Shown here: in pieces, positions 23,582 through 33,316 of the stretch
How positions within the stretch are numbered: the first letter of the stretch is position 1
Layout of the letters: each line of letters starts with the position of its first letter
Origin: Hysterium pulicare CBS 123377
Taxonomy: Eukaryota > Ascomycota > Dothideomycetes > Hysteriales > Hysteriaceae
Direction: 5' to 3'
Assembly (NCBI GenBank): GCA_000467715.1
Contig: AJFK01000465.1
Span: forward strand, 1-64,000
DNA length: 64,000 nt
Position numbers and translations under genes: made by a program
The notes under the pieces: model-generated
The model's input: only the letters and a program-made list of their open reading frames with translations
What the model was told of the DNA's origin: nothing
The model's database searches: none

Positions 23582-24827
23582 ATGGCGCTCGACACCTTCT
23601 TCCACAACAAGATCGAGAGCATGAAGCTCGAGATCATACAAGGCCAAGCTGTCCTTCGAAGATTAGAAGCTCAACGGAACGACTACAACTCACGAGTGCG
23701 GTTACTTCGGGAAGAGCTAGGCCTCCTCCAACAGCCCGGATCTTATGTCGGAGAAGTAGTCAAGGTAATGGGAACGAAAAAGGTACTGGTGAAAGTGCAT
23801 CCGGAAGGAAAATATGGTAAGTTTCAATTGCCCAATGCTTGCTTTGGCAAATCATGCTTCCGTCCCTCAGTCACACTAACTTAAGCTTACAGTCGTCGAC
23901 ATATCCGACAATGTCGACATTTCCAAACTAACAGTCGGCAAACGCGTAACCCTCCTCTCCGACTCCTACAAACTCGAAAAAATGCTCCCCTCCTCCGTTG
24001 ATCCCCTCGTCTCTCTTATGATGGTGGAAAAAGTGCCCGACTCAACCTACGACATGATCGGCGGGCTCGACCAACAAATCAAGGAGATAAAAGAAGTCAT
24101 CGAGCTAGGTCTACAACATCCCGAACTCTTCGAATCGCTTGGTATAGCACAGCCAAAGGGCGTCCTGCTATACGGACCTCCGGGTACAGGGAAGACGCTG
24201 CTGGCGAGAGCAGTCGCACATCATGCTGATTGCAAGTTCATTCGGGTTAGTGGGAGCGAGTTAGTGCAGAAGTATATTGGCGAAGGAAGTCGTATGGTTC
24301 GCGAACTATTCGTCATGGCCCGAGAGCATGCACCCAGCATCATTTTCATGGACGAAATCGATTCTATCGGTTCTAGTCGAGTGGAAGGTTCTTCCGGCGG
24401 TGACTCCGAGGTCCAGAGAACGATGTTGGAACTCCTCAACCAGCTCGACGGCTTCGAACCGACTAAGAACATTAAGATCATCATGGCTACCAATCGTCTC
24501 GATATTCTGGACCCTGCTTTACTCCGTCCTGGCCGTATCGATCGAAAGATCGAATTCCCGCCTCCAACTGTTGAGGCTCGTGCTGATATCTTGAGAATTC
24601 ATTCTAGGAGTATGAATCTCACGCGTGGTATCAATCTTAACAAGATCGCAGAGAAAATGAATGGATGCTCTGGTGCTGAGCTCAAGGGTGTCTGCACCGA
24701 GGCGGGTATGTATGCGTTGAGGGAGAGGAGAGTGCATGTCACGCAAGAAGACTTCGATCTTGCGACGGCCAAGGTGCTGAATAAGCACGACGATAAGGCT
24801 ACCAGTTTGAGCAAGTTATGGAAGTAG
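23582..24827 (+). CDS. RPT6: 26S proteasome regulatory ATPase subunit Rpt6
   Basis: Two exons (23582-23816, 23893-24827; donor GTAAGT, acceptor CAG) give 389 residues, the usual length. The N-terminal coiled coil is followed by an OB-fold segment, then the AAA+ core with Walker A GPPGTGKT, Walker [12 protein letters not shown], an ATNR sensor and the arginine-finger region [11 protein letters not shown]. The C terminus LSKLWK has the short aromatic tail seen in this subunit. The sequence matches Sug1/PSMC5 closely. It forms part of the base ring of the 19S particle and unfolds ubiquitinated substrates. No proteasome-associated control element could be identified upstream by eye. Confidence 0.96.
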
Positions 24828-25155
24828 TCGGAACTGTATGTTTGGTGGAAAGGTGTTGGGGACTCGGATGGGAGCGTAGAGAGATGATTGCGCCTGGCTG
24901 TAATCGGTCATTTTTGATAAAGACCGGGATATGCGAGTTATTGTGGAGACAGATGATTGCAAACATCGGAAGTGATGCTTTTGCACCAAATGTACGATCG
25001 AAGCATAACTAGCGAGTATAGACATTTTGTGTGCTGGATCAAACCATCAATCAATCGTCAAATCTCTGTAGTCCAATCAATTTGGACTTATTCTATAACG
25101 CCTAGCATAGGAATAAGCACTCCATCAGCAATCCCAACCACAGCTTCCGAACTAC
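24828..25155. other. Convergent intergenic region
   Basis: This 328 bp stretch between converging genes contains 3' UTR sequence only. Confidence 0.45.
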
Positions 25156-26415
25156 TTAATACTCCTCCGACCCAACGTGAGGTTCCACGTACTTTCTCTT
25201 CGTGTCCTCTCTCCCAATTGCCTCCTTCTGCTTCAGAGCCGCACGATCAACTCTCGGATCTAAGAAATTGAGAGTATCAGATCGATGAGGATAAGCTGTG
25301 CTATGAGATATACTGCCTGGCCTGGAGCGGACGCGGGGATCTAGGAGGTTGAGTAATGTGTTCGAGTGCATTGGTTGGCTGGTTTTACGTTGGAGACGCT
25401 TGGTTTCATCATCCAAGGGCATATCATCAGTTCTAGTGATGCCCGGCTGGACGAGAGGTTCCGTGTCTCGACGCGTAGGTGTGAAAGGGACATTTTTCAG
25501 GTTATTGGTTTGGGCGGAATTTGGGCCGCGGTGGTCTGGATTGTTAGCATAAGTGGATGCTCTAGGGCAATGAAGGAGCCTGATTAATGATGAGTATATA
25601 AGCACGCTTACCAAGGTCTGAATCAAAGCGCGGGTCAAGCGTATTGGCGATGTTACTGCTGTGAGGGCCGTAGTTGGTCGATCCTGTCTTTGTACCGCGG
25701 TGGTCTGAGTTGTTAGCAGAAATTAATGGAAGGGAGCATGGAGGCTGTGTCTGTGATGTTTGGGAAGTGGTAAGAAATATATTTGGGTTCGAATGGGGTA
25801 TAATCATATTGTTGTTGCTGTTGCTACTGATACATCTATCTACGCGTACCAAGATCGGAGTCGAAGCGCGGATCAAGCTTGTTGCCAACGTTAGTGCCGT
25901 GTGGACCATAATTTGTCGAGCCGGTTGCTGTGCCTCGGTGGTCTGGGTTAACATGTCAGCAGTGTATTACATACAAAAAAAGCATTGTTGAGTACCTGTG
26001 TCAGAATCAAATCTAGGGTCCACCTTGTTGCCAACGTTGGTGCTATGTGGACCGTAGTTTGTGCTTCCCACTCCAGCCTGCTGTGTGCCCGTACTAGGAT
26101 ACTCGCCTTGCACAGCACGATTCGCCCTCTCTCGTTCAGTATCATGGGGAGTTACGCCAGCTCCTGTGCCGTGGTAATGGCCGTGGTTCATCTCATCCAC
26201 GCCGCGTGCCACAACTGCTTCGTTCTTGCCGGTGCTCGTTCCGGTAGCATTGTCCGCAGCAACGTTGATTTCACCCCGGAGCACTTCTCCGGCACCCTGC
26301 TCCAGTTAACATTGTGCTGACGATATTCAATAGAGGGCTCAGGTACATGAACTTTGCCAACTCCTTTCTTGATGGCGTCCCCCACTCCTCCACCGAGGTT
26401 CGATGAGCTTGCCAT
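25156..26415 (-). CDS. DPR-motif repeat protein (fungal dehydrin-like)
   Basis: Five exons (26347-26415, 25996-26296, 25850-25942, 25612-25704, 25156-25535) give 311 hydrophilic residues with no signal peptide or membrane segment. After a Gly/Lys N terminus and a CsbD-like GEVLRGEINVAADNATG stretch, a module with STNYGPHSTNVGNK and DPRFDSD occurs three times. It ends exon 2 and then forms the whole of exons 3 and 4, which are both exactly 93 bp and phase 1-1. Exon 5 starts with the same DHRG linker and has two further DPRV motifs. DPR repeats define fungal dehydrin-like proteins, such as the A. fumigatus Dpr set, linked to stress tolerance. That role is inferred for this protein. The gene probably grew by tandem exon duplication. 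Confidence 0.8.
25612..25942 (-). repeat. Duplicated exon pair encoding DPR modules
   Basis: Exons 25850-25942 and 25612-25704 have identical length, phase and layout: DHRGT, a TGSTNYGPH core, then DPRFDSDLG before the donor. Each is preceded by a CTAAC- or GTTAAC-like branch point and a CAG acceptor. The encoded modules differ at six of 31 residues. Confidence 0.75.
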
Positions 26416-27146
26416 TGTAGATGACTTGTTTGCTTTGTTTGAAGAGGCAAGATGCTTGTATGGATAACAAAAACGAAAAGGTAGTTTCGTTGAGGATAGG
26501 TGTAGAGGTGATTGTTGTGTTTGAAGAGTGGGATGAAGCAATTGTTAGAGGGTGAAAGAATTAATAAAGAGTCGCAACGCTGACGTAGAATGGGCCATGT
26601 GCTTATGGAAGCGGCGGATGAACATCGTTTGCCATGATTTACTTGTTGCGCCTGGTGATTTAGGAATTTCGGAGCTGTGACATCATCCTCGAAGGCCCAC
26701 CTCTTTCACACGAAACGAGGCGGTTTAGCCATTGCAACCATATCACATCCTCGATGAATTAAGAGCAATAAAACGGGGCTGGGAACGCCTGTCTCAAACT
26801 CTTGGAGAGCAAAGAGTAAATAACTTTCACGATCGTGAGGTTACATTCTAGCTGCTAAGCTAAATTAGGATAAGTCGCGGCGGCTTCGCTCATGCAGGTC
26901 TGGCTCAGGAGTACTTGTACGGTCAGATTGGAGTCTCTGATACTGTGAATTATTGGTTGCGAAACTTAAATATGCAAGCAATAGACTTGAAAAAACTCTC
27001 TTCAAATTGTGGCTACGGATAGTATCAATGACCACGATACCCAATCCCAGAAAGCACCTAGCCCTTCCGGTATGCTTCCTTACCTTCACTACGCCAGCAC
27101 ACTATTCAGTCAATCTACACACACATACGAGTTATCTAATAATCCT
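26416..27146. other. Intergenic region, no gene seen
   Basis: About 730 bp holds the DPR gene promoter and the aldolase 3' UTR. AT-rich tracts occur near 26800. No gene is supported. Confidence 0.45.
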
Positions 27147-28907
27147 CTACAACTTGCCGGCGGTGTTGAAGTCATCAAGGGCAATCGCAACACGCTTAGT
27201 CATGGTCTTCTCGCCCTCGCGGACCCAAACACGTGGATCATAGTATTTCTTGTTTGGCTTGTCCTCACCATCTGGGTTACCGACTTGAGACATGATGTAG
27301 TCCTTCTTGTTGAGGACGTAATCCCTGATACCAGTAAGGTAGGCCCACTGGAGGTCAGTGTCCAAGTTGACCTTGACAACGCCGTAGGCTGCATTGAATG
27401 ATCAGCAAAAGCATCTAGATTCGGGCGGAACCACTTACAAATGGCTTCCCTGAAGTCATCAACCGAGCTTCCGCTCCCTCCATGGAAGACAAGGAAGACG
27501 GGCTTCTCCTCCTTAGCACCGATCTTCTCTTTGACGTATGCTTGGTGCTTCTTCAGTAAGACGGGTTGAAGCTTGACGTTTCCGGGCTTGTATACACCGT
27601 GAACGTTTCCGAATCCAGCAGCAATGGAGAAGTAAGGGCTGATAGGCGAGAGGGTCTTGTAGATCTCGTAGATGTCCTCCGGTTGTGTGTAGAGCGAGTT
27701 GTTATCGACATCCTCGTTGTTCACACCATCCTCCTCGCCACCTGTGATTCCAATCTCCATCTCGAGCCATTGCTTCATTGGGGCCATGCGCTTCAGGTAT
27801 GACGCGGTTGTCTTGATGTTGAAGTCCACCGCCTCTTCTGACAGGTCGATCATGTGAGAGGAGAAGAGGGGCTCGCCATGCTCCTTGAAGTACTTCTCAT
27901 CGGCATCTAGCATGCCATCAAACCATGGAAGTAGCTTCTTCGCGCAATGGTCGGTATGCAGGACTACTGGGACGCCATACGTCGGGGCCACAGAGCGGAT
28001 ATAGTGTGCAGCGGCAACAGCGCCTGCGATGGAGGCTGTTTGATCCTTGTTGTCGACACCCTTGCCTATATACAACAATTCATTAGTAAAATGTTTATTA
28101 CCAAATCATTTTGAATGAGTATGGATCGTCTGTTTTACGTGCCAGGCGACAGTACCCCATCGTACACTTGGAAAAGGCGGATCTATGTAGTCCCTCATCA
28201 TCGCAGGAGATAATCCAGAAATTGGGTGCCGCAGCATGCTCCTGGCTTTCATGGGCGGCAGTTAGATCCTTCAAGTTGAAGGTTTATAGCACGTTTTCCA
28301 TTCTCCAACGACCCCCAATAACGCTGTTCATGTGGAAATCCGGTTTTTGCAGGACTAGTGTACGACGGGGTGATGTCGGTTCAAGGTATGAGGGTAGATA
28401 AATCATCCGTGGCTTAGGTGTGATTCCGCATAGGATCGAGATACGTACCAGCGAAGTATGCTGCACCGCCCTATTCTTACTGTTAGTCCATACGCTAAGG
28501 AGTTTAGAAAACCGAGCGTTTTGGGTATTGGGCAAGCTCAAGGTCTGTCTACCTACCTGGCTAGTTTGCAAGATGATGGGGCTTTGCTTGTCTCTCGCAG
28601 CCTCGAGAGCCGCTACTACGGTCGAGCTTGAAGTGACGTTCTACGGACAATTAGTCGACGTCGGGAATCGTGTTATTCGGAGGACTCACGATGGCGGGAA
28701 TTGCGACTAGCCTATTGTCAGCATATGTACATATACAACCAAGTAACCTTTGAGTACATACAGTTCTTCTCTTGGGCGTAGTTGAAGAGCTATTACCGAG
28801 AAAGGTCAGCAGTCTAGAATTACGGAGCCCGAGGGGTGTACAACCTTCAGAACATCATCGCCAACGATGACACCGGACTTGCGGGAGAGAACGTCTTTAA
28901 CACCCAT
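27147..28907 (-). CDS. FBA1: Fructose-bisphosphate aldolase, class II
   Basis: Seven exons: 28845-28907, 28762-28789, 28690-28706, 28557-28640, 28449-28470, 27439-28065 and 27147-27388. They sum to exactly 360 residues, the usual fungal length. The enzyme splits fructose-1,6-bisphosphate in glycolysis and works in reverse in gluconeogenesis, using zinc. Zinc-site motifs include VLHTDHCAKK, the EMEIG strand and GNVHGVYKPG, and the phosphate-binding loops GGSGSS and NLDTDLQWA are present. Three early exons are only 28, 17 and 22 bp, each with canonical donors and YAG acceptors. Intron 5 (28066-28448) is 383 bp, the longest found in the window. The first 100 residues are therefore split over five exons, while the rest is almost uninterrupted. 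Confidence 0.94.
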
Positions 28908-29629
28908 GTTGGAATTGATTTCTGAAAGAAGGAGCTGTCAGTTGTATGGAAGAGAAAGGTTGGAGGGATATTTGTAGAGGAGAACTGTGAGGTAATTTTG
29001 TTGGAGGAAGACATGCAAGTGGGGTTCTTCAGCCACCCCACTTCGAGAAACTTATCTTCAGAAAAGCAAAAGCGTGCAAATTCTGCTCGTCACTCTTACC
29101 TTTCAAAGGTGTACGGCGAATCAGATAATGGTAGGCGATGCAATTGAGTTTTATTTTTCGTTGGAGATGACGTGGGGAGAGATTTATGTAGGTGAGGAAG
29201 ATTCACGGCCGCGCTCTGAAGTCATGCTTCAGGAGGGGCTCGGCATAGCTGTACATCTCCGAGTCTCTCCGTAGCATACTTCTGCTAGCCCTCCAATTGC
29301 CGACTTCTTCATGCTTGTGTCAAATCTAGTCAGTTGCCAGCCAATTGTCTGCCATTCGTCCGCTTTAACTGTGCCTGACGTCCTCCGAAGAGCGGCTCAA
29401 GTTCAAACATACTCATCACGCGAGCGCAGTCTTTTTCCATTTTTTCGTTCAGGGTGATATTTACAGCTATAGTACAAGAAATCTTACAGTAGACGTACCT
29501 AGATACAGCTGTGGCTCGGGAATAGTATTCGCAAGGAGACCCGAGTATACGACTGGGACGGTGACTACTCAGCCCGTATCCGAAAATTCAAATGCTCTCA
29601 AGTCTTAAATGTTTGTACAAGTCCGACTC
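28908..29629. other. Intergenic region, aldolase promoter side
   Basis: About 720 bp holds the promoter of the aldolase gene and the 3' UTR of the bL9m gene. No coding region is supported. Confidence 0.45.
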
Positions 29630-30553
29630 CTACTCCCTTGCTCGAACTCGGACTGTTCTTGTTATAGGTGCCTCTGCCCCGCGAACTTGAATCTCCACTT
29701 TGAACGTGCCCAGATATTTTACACGTGTCGTCTCTCCTTCCACAGAACCATCAATAAATCTTATATCATTTTCCGACAGGATAACACGTGCGGCTTCGTC
29801 GTTTTCTGCTAGTGCATCTTTGATCAACGTAGCAACGTCGCCTGTAGAGACGGAGCCATATATACCAACCATGTCAGATTTAGACATTGCTGCTGCGGCC
29901 GTGAGAAGATCCGCAGCACCTGAGGCACCCAAACGTGGCCCCGATTGTGCTGTATTCTCGGGTTCTATAGGTTGGCGGTAGAAATCCATCGTTGGCGGGA
30001 CGAAAATGGTCAAGAGCTCCATAGACCTCGCAGGCTATCTACCGTCAGCGTTATAGAGTTCTGTGTATACCCTTTACGGTAACTGGCACGTACACTTAAG
30101 AAGTCTATCTCTACCGGCCTCACATAATGTGCGGGTTCCAATATATCGTCCTCCTCTCCGCCTTCTAATAATGGCTTCTCGACGCCAAACTCGAAATCCC
30201 GCACCATGTCGACGTTTTGTGCCTTCAACTGCCGCATTTGGGCTGCGGGAACGTAGTCGGCGATTCTTCGCGGGAACCATCTATTTCGCATCATCGCGGG
30301 AGCAATTGGAATGTACGATCCTGTGCGGAATAAGCAGTGGATTTCGATGAATGCAGACAATCATACCTTTGCGCCCATATCTGTAGACATCCTGTAGCAG
30401 CTTCACGACAACAGTGTCGGACTGCTTGGCTAGCTTCTTCTTACCCCGGACTTGCTGGTGAAAGGGCTTCCAATACTCCAAACTAAGCCTCAGATATTGT
30501 CGTGTACATGACGTACACTGTGGTAGCAGAGATGACCTGGCAGCCGATGCCAT
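29630..30553 (-). CDS. Mitochondrial large-subunit ribosomal protein bL9m
   Basis: Three exons (30367-30553, 30094-30320, 29630-30034) give 272 residues. The N terminus is rich in Arg and Ser with no acids, a typical mitochondrial presequence. It is followed by the bL9 core KKLAKQSDTVVVKLLQDVYRYGRKG and SYIPIAPAMMRNRWFP; the G-x-G loop spans intron 1. The C-terminal domain contains the mixed alpha/beta segment ending FKVEIQVRG. The protein corresponds to yeast MRPL50 and bacterial L9. Intron 2 joins DFLS to PARSMELL at phase 0. The gene is divergent from the ubiquitin protease, with 385 bp between start codons. Confidence 0.85.
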
Positions 30554-30938
30554 TACGAATGAAAGGTGTTGACGTGGGAGTGTCCACGAAATTATTTGCT
30601 TGGTCCCTAGCGGATTCGGAGAAGCTTGCGATCTGACAGGGGAAGATGCGACTGCTCCGTAAAAATCGGCATTGCTTTTAGCGCTTTCCTAAGCCAAACT
30701 ACTCACCAAACAACCATGACCGTGATGACTGTCTTGCTGAACCCACCATTGCAACACGGGCAGGTGTCGGACCATGGATATCTGCCTAGTATTGCCAATG
30801 GTCGTCACAAGTTCTCGATTTCCTCTCGTCATATTTGGTAACTCCCTACGACCTTGTCCTGCCACAGTTGCACTGCCCTTATAACCTCCGCTCCCGGATC
30901 CACGGCATTTGTACAGGAGGGGAAACCAGGGCATCACT
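30554..30938. promoter_or_regulatory. Shared divergent promoter, bL9m/ubiquitin protease
   Basis: This 385 bp interval between divergent ATGs has no gene. Both flanking products are likely mitochondrial, so common regulation is possible. No specific motif is assigned. Confidence 0.4.
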
Positions 30939-32771
30939 ATGCCTGACAAGCCCCTCACGATAGCAACGTATGCTGCGGGTGCTTCCCTCGCCGCAATTAC
31001 TCTGGTCTATGTCTTTGGACCTACTTTCTTCCTCGACGATGATTCTTCAAACTCGCGCAAGAAGGGTGTTGTCGGCCTCAGTAATTCCGCAAACGACTGC
31101 TTTATAAATTCGATTCTGCAAGCATTGGCGGGCTTGCCCGATCTTCGGATATACTTGATACGGGAGATGCATCGGCGGAAGCTCGATGGACCAGAAGTCT
31201 ACCAAGTTGACCCGGAAAAGACCTTACAAGAGAAGGGTCCCATGAAGCCATGGAAACTGCAAGGCCTACAGACGGGCATTGTTACCCACGCTCTTAAAGA
31301 TGTCCTCGATAATCTGAACGAGCGGCCAATATATCGAAAGACTATTTCTCCCCAACCTTTCATTCGTGCACTGGAGCAAGCTTTTCGAACGAGGATTAGC
31401 CGGCAACAACAAGATGCCCAAGAATTTCTCCAGATTGTGACAGAGAGATTATGCGAGGAATATCATGCAGGAAGGAAAGCGAGACGGCAATCTCGGAGAT
31501 TGGAAGTCACGGTTACCAATGTTCAAGCCACTTTACAAACACTAGCTATATCAGAAAATGACGATTCGGTGGATACGGCTTCAAGGCCAGCAAACAATAA
31601 TGATCAAGACAAAGAACCAGCAGAAACTGAGGAAGAGGCCGAGGATGATGATGATGAGGAAGGATTCCCATTCGAGGGAAGGATTGAGTCTCAAATTGAA
31701 TGCCTAACCTGTGGATTTAAGCCGAAGCCGGCGGTGTCAACCTTTGTCACTCTAACGTTGAACGTGCCACAAAAATCCTCAACGTCGCTGAACAGCTGCT
31801 TTGATGGAATGCTAAAGGTGGAACACATCGATGATTTCAAATGCGAATATTGCCGGCTAGAACATGCGCTCCGAAGTAAAGCATATGAACTCTCCCGTTC
31901 GACGTCGGAGGACAAGAAGCATCATCTAGAATTGGAGATGTCCAAAATACGCCAGGCCCTAGAAGAAGACCCCGAGAAACCACCTGCAGATGTGCAGCTT
32001 CCAGACCCGAAATTGGTGCCCACTCGTCGAATAGCTCGACACATGTACATATCTTCATTTCCCAAGGTTTTAGCCATACATTTATCCCGCTCGATGTTTT
32101 CGGTAGGAAGCATCTCAACAAAAAATATGGCCAAGGTAACATTCCCTGAAACGCTACCTCTTGGAGGCCTCCTCAGTCAGAAGAAGTATAAGCTGCTGGG
32201 GACTGTCACTCACAAAGGCACACATAACAGCGGTCATTACGAATCATTCCGCCGAAAACTTTCGCCTATACCGTACTCAACCCCACACTCGTTTGGTGCA
32301 GAAGGGGTATATAGTGTTCAAGGAAGCCCAAATCCTTCCGCGGCGCAAAGCCCGAGAATTTCTACGTCAAACTTGGGCAGTCTAAGTGAGCGGCAGTCAC
32401 CAAACCCATCAGCTGCGCCATTATCAGCCATTGATACACTATCGACTCCATCTTTATCGTCCCAGACCTCACTAGCTTCTTCTCGGGGACCACCGCCAAT
32501 TTCGACACCACGAGATGATGCAACCCTGCAGCTGCCATCAGCGTCGCCCACTTCATCAAGACCCAAAAGTATTAGATCGATCAGATCAAAAGTCCCATCC
32601 GTCTCTGATGTCACTCGGGTGAAGCGGAAACCAAAGCGGCGGGACAACCGATGGTGGCGTATCAGCGACGATAAGATCAAAGAAAGCAAGACGACCGAGG
32701 TGCTGAGCATGCAAAAAGAAGTCTATCTACTATTTTACGAATTGGATAGACGAAATGATGAGGATATATAG
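30939..32771 (+). CDS. Membrane-anchored ubiquitin C-terminal hydrolase (Ubp16/USP30-like)
   Basis: A single exon gives 610 residues. An N-terminal hydrophobic segment at about 9-30 is followed by the Cys box GLSNSANDCFINSILQAL (catalytic Cys about residue 54). The core carries a zinc-ribbon pair, CLTCGFKPK and CEYC. The His box GTHNSGHYESFRRK is near residue 432, and the end NRWWRISDDKI is the usual USP terminal strand. An acidic insertion near 230-250 and a long Ser/Pro-rich insertion after the His box lie between conserved blocks. An N-terminal anchor on a USP matches yeast Ubp16 and human USP30 of the mitochondrial outer membrane; localisation here is inferred. The Cys-box residues SNSAND differ from the common VNLGNT but keep the Cys and Asn. 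Confidence 0.87.
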   Translation: MPDKPLTIATYAAGASLAAITLVYVFGPTFFLDDDSSNSRKKGVVGLSNSANDCFINSILQALAGLPDLRIYLIREMHRRKLDGPEVYQVDPEKTLQEKGPMKPWKLQGLQTGIVTHALKDVLDNLNERPIYRKTISPQPFIRALEQAFRTRISRQQQDAQEFLQIVTERLCEEYHAGRKARRQSRRLEVTVTNVQATLQTLAISENDDSVDTASRPANNNDQDKEPAETEEEAEDDDDEEGFPFEGRIESQIECLTCGFKPKPAVSTFVTLTLNVPQKSSTSLNSCFDGMLKVEHIDDFKCEYCRLEHALRSKAYELSRSTSEDKKHHLELEMSKIRQALEEDPEKPPADVQLPDPKLVPTRRIARHMYISSFPKVLAIHLSRSMFSVGSISTKNMAKVTFPETLPLGGLLSQKKYKLLGTVTHKGTHNSGHYESFRRKLSPIPYSTPHSFGAEGVYSVQGSPNPSAAQSPRISTSNLGSLSERQSPNPSAAPLSAIDTLSTPSLSSQTSLASSRGPPPISTPRDDATLQLPSASPTSSRPKSIRSIRSKVPSVSDVTRVKRKPKRRDNRWWRISDDKIKESKTTEVLSMQKEVYLLFYELDRRNDEDI

Positions 32772-33316
32772 TATAGATCAGTCAAGACTCGTATACCTGA
32801 TTTGATGTTGGAAAGCGTTCACCATAGAACTGCTCACGACTTGTTTGCGTAATCAAACCCTGCACATTCTTGTACAAATTTATCAGTTGACCATTTTTTT
32901 TGACACTTAACTATTCTTCTCATTTTGATATTTTTTGGGGACTTTTGGGGTTGCATTACTTTACGGCCTCTCTTATTGGCTGAGAGAATCTGGCCTCAGG
33001 CAGCGACCCCACATTCAGATAGGCAGATCCTTATTAAACAACCAATGGTATTGATGGAGAACTGCAATGTAACATATATATCTATCGTGATGTTACACTG
33101 GCAGTTTGCATCCGCTCTAGCTTTGCTGCCTAATACTTGCAACGCGGAGAAGTAGCGTTGCTTGCTCCTTGAGGTACCCGGCTTTCGACTACAAAGAGCT
33201 TCCACAGAGTCTCCCTCCACCTCCACTCTCTTCCATAACACAGCCTTCAACCAGCTTGTAATCCAAACGCCGCTCAACCATACTAGCAATTTCTCCCGTT
33301 GTGACTATATATTATA
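32772..33316. other. Intergenic region, no gene seen
   Basis: This 545 bp stretch holds a 3' UTR with T-rich runs near 32890-32940 and the promoter of the next gene. Confidence 0.45.
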
